A stretch of 64,000 bases of DNA. Source: Bacteroides sp. 519 (GTDB taxonomy: Bacteria; Bacteroidota; Bacteroidia; Bacteroidales; Bacteroidaceae). This document shows positions 9,273 to 18,425 of this stretch, in pieces. The position numbers were made by a program, and so were the translations under genes. The stretch's first letter is position 1. Every line of letters begins with the position of its first letter. Location: positions 80,263 to 144,262 of the forward strand of contig NZ_QVMJ01000009.1 in NCBI RefSeq assembly GCF_010500955.1. Direction: 5' to 3'. The notes below the pieces were generated by a model. That model saw only the letters and a program-made list of their open reading frames with translations. It had not been told where the DNA came from and made no database searches.

Positions 9273-10337
9273 ATGAAAAGCAATCTGGCTATATTCTTTG
9301 TCTTCGCTTTAGTAAGCATAGTAACTGCCTGCTCTGGTGAAAAGAAATCTGAAACTACCGAAGAAGGAGTTTCAACAGTTCTTCCTGATATGAAAAATGA
9401 GGTTACTGTTCTGCCTCTTAACCGACAGGCTTTTAACCACGAGTTAATAAGCAATGGTAAGGTTGCTGCCCGCAGCATGGCTGATCTGTTTTTTCAAAGC
9501 TCCGAAATAATAGCTAATATCTGGGTAAAGAACGGAGATAGGGTGCGCAAAGGACAAAAGATAGCCGAACTGGATAAGTTCCGTATTACCAATAAACTAG
9601 CTCAATCTAAAGATGCGATGGACCGGGCCGAACTCGATTTGCAGGATGTACTAATAGGGCAGGGGTATAATCTGGATAATCTTTCACAGGTACCCGAAGA
9701 TATTATGAAGCTTGCTAAAGTTAAGAGTTCTTATGACCAAAATAAATATTTGTATGAACTGGCTCAACACGAAGAAGAAAAAGCAACCCTGCTGGCTCCA
9801 TTCGATGGAGTTGTAGCAAATCTGTTTGCCAAACCATACAATATGGCAAACACTTCCGAAGTTTTTTGTACTATCATTGATAGCCGTGGAATGGAGGTCG
9901 ACTTTACTGTTCTTGAAAGCGAACTACCGCTTATTAAAACCGGCGATAAAGTAGTGGTGAGCCCTTTTGCCGAAATCTCATCTAAATATAATGGTAGCAT
10001 TACGGAAATTAACCCTCTTGTTGATGAAAAAGGAATGGTACGTGTAAAGGCCCGTGTTGATAGCAACAAATTATTTACTGGTATGAATGTAAGAGTAAGT
10101 GTGCATCGTTCACTGGGCGAACAACTGGTTGTACCTAAAAGCGCTGTAGTATTACGTTCGGGTAAACAAGTTGTATTCACATATAAAGATGGAAAAGCCA
10201 TGTGGAATTATGTACAAACCGCTTTAGAAAACGCTGAATACTATACCATTGCAGATGGCCTAAAAGAAGGCGATACAGTAATTGTTTCAGGCAATATAAA
10301 CTTGGCTCACGAAGCACCAGTAAGTGTAATAAATTGA
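9273..10337 (+). CDS. RND efflux periplasmic adaptor lipoprotein (HlyD/AcrA family)
   Basis: A 354-residue membrane fusion protein that links an inner-membrane RND pump to an outer-membrane channel. The signal peptide ends in a lipobox with Cys20 (SIVTAC), so it is anchored as a lipoprotein. The barrel-sandwich (lipoyl-like) halves are visible as IIANIWVKNGDRVRKGQKIA and LLAPFDGVVANLFAKP with a short helical hairpin between them, followed by a beta-barrel (VVSPFAEISSKYNGSITEI) and a membrane-proximal domain (VVPKSAVVLRSGKQVVF). It is the first gene of an operon with two pumps and a TolC-like channel. Substrate cannot be predicted from sequence. Confidence 0.9.
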   Translation: MKSNLAIFFVFALVSIVTACSGEKKSETTEEGVSTVLPDMKNEVTVLPLNRQAFNHELISNGKVAARSMADLFFQSSEIIANIWVKNGDRVRKGQKIAELDKFRITNKLAQSKDAMDRAELDLQDVLIGQGYNLDNLSQVPEDIMKLAKVKSSYDQNKYLYELAQHEEEKATLLAPFDGVVANLFAKPYNMANTSEVFCTIIDSRGMEVDFTVLESELPLIKTGDKVVVSPFAEISSKYNGSITEINPLVDEKGMVRVKARVDSNKLFTGMNVRVSVHRSLGEQLVVPKSAVVLRSGKQVVFTYKDGKAMWNYVQTALENAEYYTIADGLKEGDTVIVSGNINLAHEAPVSVIN

Positions 10338-10375
10338 ACTAATAAATTGAACTAAGTATAATGAATAACATTTCA

Positions 10376-10455
10376 AAACGCAGATTAACGCAGATTGACG
10401 CAGATTAAATATAAACTAAAAATCTGTGTTAATCTGCGTTAATCTGCGTTTCAAA
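10376..10455. repeat. Inverted repeat of CGCAGATTAA words
   Basis: The left arm carries three tandem words of the type ACGCAGATTA (10378-10406) and the right arm three of AATCTGCGTT (10420-10450), separated by about 13 bp, and flanking TTTCAAAA extends the pairing. It lies between the adaptor and pump genes and ends about 11 bp before the pump start codon, so it would form a strong hairpin in the operon mRNA and could uncouple translation of the two genes. Confidence 0.8.
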
Positions 10456-10465
10456 AATATATTTA

Positions 10466-13400
10466 ATGATAAAATTCTTAATACAGCGTCCAATAGCAGT
10501 CCTGATGGCATTTACAGCCTGTTTCATTGTAGGACTGATAACATACTTCACTCTTCCAGTGTCGTTACTGCCTGATATTGCTATACCCGAAATCACAGTA
10601 CAAGTATCTTCTCAAAACACATCTGCCCGTGAATTAGAGAATACCGTTGTAAAACCCATTCGTCAGCAACTAATACAAGTTGCCCGTCTGCGGGATATGC
10701 AAAGCGAAACTCGTGACGGAGCCGGAATAATCCGCCTTAACTTTGATTATGGAACCAATACCGATCTGGCATTTATCGAAGTAAATGAAAAGATAGATGC
10801 TGCCATGAACTATCTTCCCAAGAATACCGAAAGACCCAAAGTAATTAAAGCCAGTGCAACCGATATTCCGGTATTCTATTTGAACCTGACATTGAAAAGC
10901 GATAAAGAATATACCGAAACAGATGAAAAAGCCTTTCTGAACCTTTGTGATTTTTCCGAATCGGTTATTAAAAGGCGGATTGAACAATTGCCCGAAATAG
11001 CAATGGTTGATGTTACCGGACTAATAGAGCGTCAGTTACAGATAGTTCCCAATCCGGATAAAATGGCTATGTTGGGGTTATCGTTAGGCGATATTGAAAA
11101 CGCCCTGAACCAAAACAATGTAGAACCTGGTAGTATGACTGTTCGTGATGGTTACTACGAATATAACATTAAATTTGCTACCCTACTAAGAACCGCAGAA
11201 GATGTAGAAAGCATCTATTTACGCAAAGGAAACAGGATTATGCAACTGAAAGATTTCTGCAAAGTAGATATTATCCCAGTGCGCGAAAAAGGTTTCTCTA
11301 TATACAACGGTAAACGAGCAGTAACACTGGCAGTAATAAAACAAGCCGATGAGAACATGGATAACATGAAAGCTGCCCTTACCGAAACAACCGATTACTT
11401 TGCTACTGTTTATCCTGACATAGAATTCAACATAAGCCGTAACCAAACAGAACTACTAGACTACACCATAACCAACCTGAAACAAAACTTTTTTGTTGGC
11501 TTCCTATTGATGTGCTTTATTGCCATACTTTTTCTGGGAGATGCCAAGTCACCATTTATCATAGGATTAAGCATGCTGGTTTCTATTGTAATCTGTTTCA
11601 TGTTTTTCTATGTTTTCAAAATGTCTCTGAATATAATCTCCCTGTCGGGTTTGATTCTGGCATTGGGTATGATGATTGATAACTCAATTATTGTTACCGA
11701 GAATATATCCCAATACCGGGAGAAACGATATTCTTTGCGACGGGCGTGTATAGCAGGTACCACAGAGGTTATTACGCCTATGCTAAGTTCTTCGCTCACT
11801 ACCATAGCAGTGTTTGTGCCTTTAATATTTATGAGTGGCATTGCTGGGGCTATCTTTTTCGATGAAGCATTCTCTGTTACTGTAGGGTTGTTGGTATCTT
11901 ATTTTACCGGAATTATCTTACTACCGGTTCTATACTATCTTATTTATAGAGTAGGGACCCGTAAAAAGAAAGGTTTCTTTGCCATCAAGGTAAACAATCC
12001 TTTTAAAGAACATACATTAGATGCATTCTACGACAAGGGAGTTGATTGGATTTTCAGTCACAAAACTCTTACTGTAGTGTTTTGCATATTGTCTGTACCA
12101 GTTTGTGTCTTTATGTTCTTTTTCATAAATAAGTCTCGTATGCCCGAAATTGATGAAAACGAATTGATGACGCGGATTGAATGGAATGAAAATATTCATC
12201 TGGAAGAAAATCGCCGAAGAATATTTCACCTGTTTGAAGATCTGCAGAAAACAACAATAGAACATTCTGCGTTTATTGGGCAACAGGATTTTCTGTTAAA
12301 CCGCGATCAGGAGTTATCTTCTTCCGAGGCCGAGCTTTATTTCAAAATGGAAAAGCCCGAAGAGGTGATTCCTCTCCAAAAGGAAATATACAACAAATTG
12401 AAACAAGATTATCCTTTAGCTGTTGTTTCCTTCTCGCCACCCGAAACTTTTTTCGAGAAGTTATTTGTAACCGGAGAAGCTGATGTAGTGGCCGAATTAT
12501 ATTCCCGGAACAGGGAGTTAGCACCGGGTGCCGATAAACTAAGGGAAATGGAGCTGCAGCTTTCTAATAAAACAGGACTGACACCCAGTGGAATTGCTTT
12601 TGAAAATCAATTGAATATACGAATTCTTCAGGAAAAATTGCTTCTATATAATGTATCGTATGACGAATTGTACCGTACATTAAAAACAGCTTTCAAAGAA
12701 AATAGTGTAGCTATGTTACATTCTTATCAGCAATATTTGCCGATAACTATATCTGGTGATGACAAAACCGTTAACTCTGTGTTGAATGAAACATTGATTC
12801 AAACAAATGCAGATAAAGAAGGAAATGCTGCATATCTTCCATTGCGTGAGTTTATATCAATTTTTCCATCGGAAGATTTGAAAAGTATTACTGCCGGACG
12901 AAATGGTGAATATATCCCATTCAGGTTTTATGATGTAAACAAGCCTGAACAGCTAATGAGCGAAGTAAAAGAGGTTACAGAGGCTACAAATGCATGGGAT
13001 CTGACTTTCTCCGGAAGTTTCTTTTCCAATCAGAAAATGTTGAATGAACTGGTTGTTATACTGCTTATCTCAATCCTGCTGATGTATTTTATTCTGGCTG
13101 CACAGTTCGAAAGTTTCCTGCAACCACTTATTGTTTTAATGGAGATTCCTGTGGATGTGGGTTTTGCACTTATTATATTGTGGCTTTGCGGACATACTTT
13201 AAATCTTATGTCGGCCATTGGATTGATAGTAACCTGTGGTATTATAATCAATGACTCTATCCTTAAACTGGATGCTATAAATGAATTACGTAAAAAAGGT
13301 GTACCCCTGATGGAAGCCATACACGAGGCCGGTCGCAGACGTATACGTCCTATTGTAATGACTTCGCTCACTACTATATTTGCTATGGTTCCTTTCATGT

Positions 13401-13570
13401 TTTCGTCGGATATGGGTTCTGAATTGCAGAAACCTTTATCCATAGCAATGATTGGTACCATGGTAATAGGAACATTGGTTAGTTTGTTTATTATTCCTCT
13501 TATTTATTGGTTTATTTATAGGAAGAAGGAAGTAAAGTCAGGTAAAGGAGGTATAGTAGGTAAAGAATAA
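10466..13570 (+). CDS. RND efflux pump, inner-membrane permease (AcrB/HAE type)
   Basis: A 1034-residue, full-length RND permease with 12 predicted membrane segments and two large periplasmic loops. Landmarks are the N-terminal IKFLIQRPIAVLMAF, the proton-relay helix TM4 GLILALGMMIDNSIIVTE with Asp405 (where AcrB has an Asp pair, here Asp-Asn as in many HAE-2/CusA-like members), and TM10 IGLIVTCGIIINDSILKLD. It exports small molecules from periplasm or inner membrane, driven by ion flux. It probably works with the adaptor at 9273 and channel at 13584. A second, different pump gene follows at 15098, so it may act alone or as part of a mixed trimer. Substrate unknown. Confidence 0.9.
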   Translation: MIKFLIQRPIAVLMAFTACFIVGLITYFTLPVSLLPDIAIPEITVQVSSQNTSARELENTVVKPIRQQLIQVARLRDMQSETRDGAGIIRLNFDYGTNTDLAFIEVNEKIDAAMNYLPKNTERPKVIKASATDIPVFYLNLTLKSDKEYTETDEKAFLNLCDFSESVIKRRIEQLPEIAMVDVTGLIERQLQIVPNPDKMAMLGLSLGDIENALNQNNVEPGSMTVRDGYYEYNIKFATLLRTAEDVESIYLRKGNRIMQLKDFCKVDIIPVREKGFSIYNGKRAVTLAVIKQADENMDNMKAALTETTDYFATVYPDIEFNISRNQTELLDYTITNLKQNFFVGFLLMCFIAILFLGDAKSPFIIGLSMLVSIVICFMFFYVFKMSLNIISLSGLILALGMMIDNSIIVTENISQYREKRYSLRRACIAGTTEVITPMLSSSLTTIAVFVPLIFMSGIAGAIFFDEAFSVTVGLLVSYFTGIILLPVLYYLIYRVGTRKKKGFFAIKVNNPFKEHTLDAFYDKGVDWIFSHKTLTVVFCILSVPVCVFMFFFINKSRMPEIDENELMTRIEWNENIHLEENRRRIFHLFEDLQKTTIEHSAFIGQQDFLLNRDQELSSSEAELYFKMEKPEEVIPLQKEIYNKLKQDYPLAVVSFSPPETFFEKLFVTGEADVVAELYSRNRELAPGADKLREMELQLSNKTGLTPSGIAFENQLNIRILQEKLLLYNVSYDELYRTLKTAFKENSVAMLHSYQQYLPITISGDDKTVNSVLNETLIQTNADKEGNAAYLPLREFISIFPSEDLKSITAGRNGEYIPFRFYDVNKPEQLMSEVKEVTEATNAWDLTFSGSFFSNQKMLNELVVILLISILLMYFILAAQFESFLQPLIVLMEIPVDVGFALIILWLCGHTLNLMSAIGLIVTCGIIINDSILKLDAINELRKKGVPLMEAIHEAGRRRIRPIVMTSLTTIFAMVPFMFSSDMGSELQKPLSIAMIGTMVIGTLVSLFIIPLIYWFIYRKKEVKSGKGGIVGKE

Positions 13571-13583
13571 AAGATATATAGAT

Positions 13584-15089
13584 ATGAAGAATTATAAAAT
13601 AAATAAGAATAGAATACTTTCCGCATGGATTCTTACTCCTTGCTTCTTACTTCTTACTTCTGTTCTCCATTCCCAGCAGGTTATGCAATTGAACTTGCAG
13701 CGTACCATTGATCTGGCTAATGATAGTTCATTACAGGCTTTTCGAAATGAAAATATGTATCTGGCTGGTTATTGGGAATACCGGACTTTTAAGGCAAACC
13801 GTTTGCCGAGTCTTACCTTAAACACTACTCCGGCCGAATATTATCGGGATATTACAAAAAGATATGATTCAGGACAGAATATAGATGTATATCGTAGTCA
13901 GCGAAGCTTTTCGGCTTACGGCAATCTGGCCATCAGACAGAATCTGGATTTAACAGGAGGTACATTCTTTATTGATTCCGAGCTAGGGTTTATGCGTAAC
14001 TTTGGCGAGACAACCTTTAACCAATTTACCACTATCCCCATAAGAATAGGGTATCAACAAAGTTTGATAGGATATAACGCTTTTCGATGGGAGAAAAAGA
14101 TAGAACCTCTTAAATACGAGAAAGTTAAAAAGGAGTTTATTTACAATATGGAACAGGTTTCGGAAACTGTTACCGAATATTTCTTTGCCCTTGCAATGGC
14201 ACAGGCCGAATTTCAATTGGCAAAAGACAATGTGATGTCTTCGGATACGCTTTATCGTATTGGAACACAGCGTCATAAAATAGCTTCTATATCCCAAGCC
14301 GATTTATTAACCCTAAAACTTGATTTTGTAAATGCACAAAATACATTGCAAAATAAATCTACTGCTCTTAAACGTGCAATGTCGGCATTGGCAACCTATC
14401 TTAATCTGGATCGTAATACAGAAATAAAACTAGATTTGCCCAATCGTTCGGGCGATTTGATTATATCCATTGATGAAGCTTTGTTATTTGCACGACAGAA
14501 TAATCCTGATTATCTGAACCTGAAACAAAAAATATTGGAAGGCGAAAGAAATGTGGATAAAACTAAAAAAGAATCCCGGTTCAATGCCAGTATATCCGCC
14601 AGTCTTGGGTATAATCAATCGGCATATAAATTCAAAGATGTATATACTGATCCAACAAGACAGGAGTTGATATCAGTTAGTGTATCTATACCATTGATAG
14701 ACTGGGGTGTGCGAAAGGGAAAATATAACATGGCTCGCAATGATTTAAATGTATTGAGAATCTCTGCCCGGCAGGATGAAATCAGTTTGGAAGAAGAGGT
14801 AATTATGACTGTCAATGAATTTAATATTCAACAAAATATGATTGCCAGTGCCGAGGAAGCACTTGATCTTTCGGTATTGGCTTATGAGCAGACACGACAA
14901 CGTTTCATTATCGGCAAGGCAGATATTAATAGTTTAACCCTTTCATTAAACCGTCAGCAGGAAGCACAACGGAATTATATATCTGCTTTACAAAATTATT
15001 GGTTGAATTATTATAAGATAAGGAAGCTTACTTTGCATGATTTTGAAACTGGCGTTTCGCTATCAGATGGTTTTGAATACAAATTTTAA
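13584..15089 (+). CDS. TolC-family outer-membrane efflux protein
   Basis: A 501-residue outer-membrane factor with a signal peptide (residues about 13-32, LTSVLHSQQ) and the two long helical repeats typical of TolC: one near 35-240 ending in the coiled coil LAKDNVMSSDTLYRIG and one near 290-480 (AYEQTRQRFIIGKADINSL). It forms the exit duct for the RND pumps encoded on either side of it. It starts 13 bp after the first pump stop codon and ends 8 bp before the second pump, which supports co-transcription. Confidence 0.88.
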   Translation: MKNYKINKNRILSAWILTPCFLLLTSVLHSQQVMQLNLQRTIDLANDSSLQAFRNENMYLAGYWEYRTFKANRLPSLTLNTTPAEYYRDITKRYDSGQNIDVYRSQRSFSAYGNLAIRQNLDLTGGTFFIDSELGFMRNFGETTFNQFTTIPIRIGYQQSLIGYNAFRWEKKIEPLKYEKVKKEFIYNMEQVSETVTEYFFALAMAQAEFQLAKDNVMSSDTLYRIGTQRHKIASISQADLLTLKLDFVNAQNTLQNKSTALKRAMSALATYLNLDRNTEIKLDLPNRSGDLIISIDEALLFARQNNPDYLNLKQKILEGERNVDKTKKESRFNASISASLGYNQSAYKFKDVYTDPTRQELISVSVSIPLIDWGVRKGKYNMARNDLNVLRISARQDEISLEEEVIMTVNEFNIQQNMIASAEEALDLSVLAYEQTRQRFIIGKADINSLTLSLNRQQEAQRNYISALQNYWLNYYKIRKLTLHDFETGVSLSDGFEYKF

Positions 15090-15097
15090 TGTAACAA

Positions 15098-18000
15098 ATG
15101 GCTAACAACTCTCAACTTTCAACTCTCAACTCTCAACTAGAAGAAAAACGACGTATTTCTTCCTTTACTCTTATTGTTGCGTTTATATGTGTTGCATTGG
15201 TGGGGTTAGCTCTTATACCTTTATTACCTGTAAAACTAAATCCTTCCCGATCCCTTCCCGGATTTACTGTTCAGTTTAGCATGCCGGGAAGTTCGGCCCG
15301 TGTTGTGGAACAGGAAGCCACGAGTAAACTCGAAGCCATGCTAGCCCGTATCAAGGGCGTAAGAAAAATGGATTCGAACTCCGGAAATGGATGGGGAAAC
15401 ATTACCATTGAACTGGATAAACATGCCGATATTGATGCTGTTCGTTTTGAAGCATCCACCATTATCCGGCAAACATGGCCGCAATTGCCCGAGGAAGTAA
15501 CATACCCCTACATCCAAATGAAGATGCCCGACGATAATGCATCGCGGCCCTTTATGACATTTACACTGAATGCTCCTGCCACTCCAATAGTGATACAACA
15601 ATTTGCCGAAGAGCATATTAAAACACGTTTGGCTCAAATACCAGGTATATACCGTATAAATGTAAGTGGCGCAACGCCTATGGAATGGAGGCTGGAATAC
15701 GATAGTGAGTTATTGCGTACCTATGGTGTCACTATTCAGGATATCAAACAAGCAGTTTCACGGCATTATCATAAAGACTTTTTGGGTACCTGCGATATGG
15801 AAACAATGAATGGGGAGAAGGAATGGATACGGTTAACCTTGGTTCCAGAACATGATACCACCCAATTTAATGCGTCGGATATTTTAGTAACCAGTTCGGA
15901 GGGTAAATTAATTAAGCTGGATGCACTGGTTCGGGTAGATTATGTTGAAGAAGAGCCCCGAAACTACTTCCGCATCAACGGGCTGAATTCAATATACTTA
16001 TCAATTACAGCAGAAGAAACAGCAAACCAGCTGCAACTAAGTACGGAGGTACAAAACGAACTTCAAAATATTCGCCGGATTTTGCCGCAAGGTTATGAAA
16101 TGCACATGAGCTATAATGCAACAGAGTTTATTCAGAAAGAACTGGATAAAATTTATCTACGCACAGGCTTAACTGTCTTAATACTTCTGGTATTTGTTTT
16201 CATAATCACCATCAATTTCAAATATCTTCTGTTAATTGTTATCAGTTTAACAATAAATGTAGCAATTGCAATTATCTTTTATTATCTGTTTGGTTTAGAG
16301 ATGCAATTGTATTCACTGGCAGGTATAACAGTATCATTGAATCTGATTATAGATAATACCATAGTAATGACCGATCATATACTCCATCGCAAAAACCTGA
16401 AGGCATTTATGTCTATTCTGGCTGCTACACTTACCACAATGGGGGCATTGGTTATTATATTTTTCCTGGACGAGAAAATAAGATTGAATTTACAAGATTT
16501 TGCGGCTGTAGTTATTATAAGTCTGGCTGTATCACTGTTTGTCGCACTGTTTTTGGTTCCGGCATTAATTGATAAAATCCACCTTCGTAAAAGTGGAAAC
16601 AAGACAACCCGATTCCGTTTGGCTTTTGGAAAACATAAAAAAACATTTTATAAAAGAGGAGCTGTTTATTTCACCCGGTTCTATGCTGTACTGATACGTT
16701 TCCTATGTAGGTGGAGAATAGCTGTATGTGTTTTAATGATTCTGCTTTTCGGCCTACCAGTATTTATGCTGCCCGATAAGCTGGAAGGAGAGGGGAAATG
16801 GCCCGACTTTTATAACAAAATGTTCGGATCGACTACCTATAAAGAAAACATAAAACCCATAACTGACAAAGTATTAGGAGGAAGTTTACGTTTGTTTGTG
16901 CAAAAGGTTTACGAAGGAAGTTATTTTACCCGAAACGAAGAAGTTGTATTGTACATCAATGCTAATTTGCCCAATGGTAGTACATTGGAACAAATGAATA
17001 ACCTTATAAAACGGATGGAAATATACTTGAGTGAGTTCAAAGAAATCAAGCAATTCCAAACATCTGTATACAGTCCGTTACGGGGTAGTATCAATATCTA
17101 TTTTACTGACGAGCACCAGCGGAGTGGTTTTCCTTATACCTTGAAATCTAATATCATAAGTAAAGCTTTGCAACTGGGTGGTGGCAGCTGGGGAGTGTTT
17201 GGATTGCAGGATATGGGATTCTCAAACGATGTACGCGAAAGTGCCGGTACTTTCGAAATTAAAATATATGGTTATAACTATGATGAACTGTATAGTTATG
17301 CCGAGAAACTAAAAGAACGCTTATTGAGCCATCGGCGTATAAAAGAGGTTATTATCAGTTCGGAATATTCATGGTGGAAAGATGATTATCAAGAGTTCTA
17401 TTTCAACTTGAATAAATCCCGAATGGCCGAGGAAGATATTTCTGCAATGAATTTATTTGCTTCCTTACAGCCAGTTTTTGGTAAGAATATGGAAGCCGGA
17501 ACAGTTATAACAGAAAATGGTTTGGAGAAAATCAAGTTAAACTCCCGTCAATCGCATGAATATGATATATGGGCTCTTCAATATTTTCCTTTTCCAGTGA
17601 ATAGTAAGTATTATAAAATAAGCGAATTGGCAACAGTAGAAAAAGGACAAATGCCCCAGAAAATAGCCAAAGAGAATCAACAATATCGTTTACATTTACA
17701 ATACGAGTATATTGGCTCTAACGAACAGGGTCGAAAATTGCAAAAGCGTGATCTGGAAGAATTCAAGGATGAACTTCCGATGGGATATACAGTTGAAGCA
17801 GGAGGAACAAATTGGTATTGGAATAAAAAAGATAGTAAGCAATATCTTTTGTTATTAGTTATTATTGCTATTATTTTCTTTATATCCAGTATTCTTTTCA
17901 ATTCACTAAAACAGCCATTGGCCATTATATTTGTTATACCGGTTTCGTATATAGGGGTGTTTCTTACATTTTATTGGTTTAAACTTAACTTTGATCAGGG

Positions 18001-18319
18001 TGGTTTTGCTGCCTTTGTTTTACTTTGTGGTATAACAGTAAATGCCAGCATTTATATCCTGAACGAGTTTAATTCCATTCGTCGTCGTATTCCTAACATA
18101 TCACCATTAAAAGCATATACCAAAGCATGGAATGCCAAAGTTATGCCAATTTTCTTAACTGTTGTTTCAACCATACTTGGATTTATTCCTTTTATGGTTG
18201 GTACTGATAAAGAATCATTCTGGTTTCCGCTGGCAGCTGGAACGATAGGAGGATTGGTTATGTCGCTAATTGGTCTTTTCTTTTTATTGCCGGTGCTTAC
18301 CCTCAAAAAGAGAGTGTAG
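15098..18319 (+). CDS. Second RND efflux permease of the operon
   Basis: A 1073-residue RND permease, complete, with the same 12-segment layout but clearly different from the pump at 10466. TM4 reads LNLIIDNTIVMTDHI with Asp419 and TM10 reads LLCGITVNASIYILNEF, lacking the ND pair of the first pump. The first residues, MANNSQLSTLNSQLEEKRR, are partly encoded by the tandem CAACTCT words that elsewhere in this genome occur only between genes; the usual N-terminus of the family would begin near RRISSFTLIV. Two non-identical pumps with one adaptor and one channel recall MdtBC-type heteromeric pumps, but whether they assemble together here is inference. Confidence 0.88.
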   Translation: MANNSQLSTLNSQLEEKRRISSFTLIVAFICVALVGLALIPLLPVKLNPSRSLPGFTVQFSMPGSSARVVEQEATSKLEAMLARIKGVRKMDSNSGNGWGNITIELDKHADIDAVRFEASTIIRQTWPQLPEEVTYPYIQMKMPDDNASRPFMTFTLNAPATPIVIQQFAEEHIKTRLAQIPGIYRINVSGATPMEWRLEYDSELLRTYGVTIQDIKQAVSRHYHKDFLGTCDMETMNGEKEWIRLTLVPEHDTTQFNASDILVTSSEGKLIKLDALVRVDYVEEEPRNYFRINGLNSIYLSITAEETANQLQLSTEVQNELQNIRRILPQGYEMHMSYNATEFIQKELDKIYLRTGLTVLILLVFVFIITINFKYLLLIVISLTINVAIAIIFYYLFGLEMQLYSLAGITVSLNLIIDNTIVMTDHILHRKNLKAFMSILAATLTTMGALVIIFFLDEKIRLNLQDFAAVVIISLAVSLFVALFLVPALIDKIHLRKSGNKTTRFRLAFGKHKKTFYKRGAVYFTRFYAVLIRFLCRWRIAVCVLMILLFGLPVFMLPDKLEGEGKWPDFYNKMFGSTTYKENIKPITDKVLGGSLRLFVQKVYEGSYFTRNEEVVLYINANLPNGSTLEQMNNLIKRMEIYLSEFKEIKQFQTSVYSPLRGSINIYFTDEHQRSGFPYTLKSNIISKALQLGGGSWGVFGLQDMGFSNDVRESAGTFEIKIYGYNYDELYSYAEKLKERLLSHRRIKEVIISSEYSWWKDDYQEFYFNLNKSRMAEEDISAMNLFASLQPVFGKNMEAGTVITENGLEKIKLNSRQSHEYDIWALQYFPFPVNSKYYKISELATVEKGQMPQKIAKENQQYRLHLQYEYIGSNEQGRKLQKRDLEEFKDELPMGYTVEAGGTNWYWNKKDSKQYLLLLVIIAIIFFISSILFNSLKQPLAIIFVIPVSYIGVFLTFYWFKLNFDQGGFAAFVLLCGITVNASIYILNEFNSIRRRIPNISPLKAYTKAWNAKVMPIFLTVVSTILGFIPFMVGTDKESFWFPLAAGTIGGLVMSLIGLFFLLPVLTLKKRV
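15105..15139. repeat. Tandem CAACTCT words inside the 5' end of a gene
   Basis: Four to five copies of CAACTCT/CAACTTT occupy codons 3-14 of the second RND gene and encode NSQLSTLNSQL. The same words form the right arm of the inverted repeat at 28484-28566, where they are non-coding. No complementary left arm is present in the short gap before the gene. Confidence 0.75.
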
Positions 18320-18390
18320 GCTTTTCGTTGTAATAATCTACATTATAAAGAAACCTAAGCGAAAAATATTCATTTTCTAATATTTAAGAG

Positions 18391-18398
18391 TATCTTTG
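18391..18398 (+). promoter_or_regulatory. -7 box before the Rpn-family gene
   Basis: TATCTTTG fits the Bacteroidota TAnnTTTG -7 consensus and lies 27 bp before the ATG at 18426. No clear -33 box. Confidence 0.45.
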
Positions 18399-18425
18399 TT
18401 ATAACATTATACTAAAAAGAAAAAT

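Noticed and set aside
9764..10201. 145-residue minus-strand reading frame
   Set aside because: It is the antisense shadow of the efflux adaptor gene.
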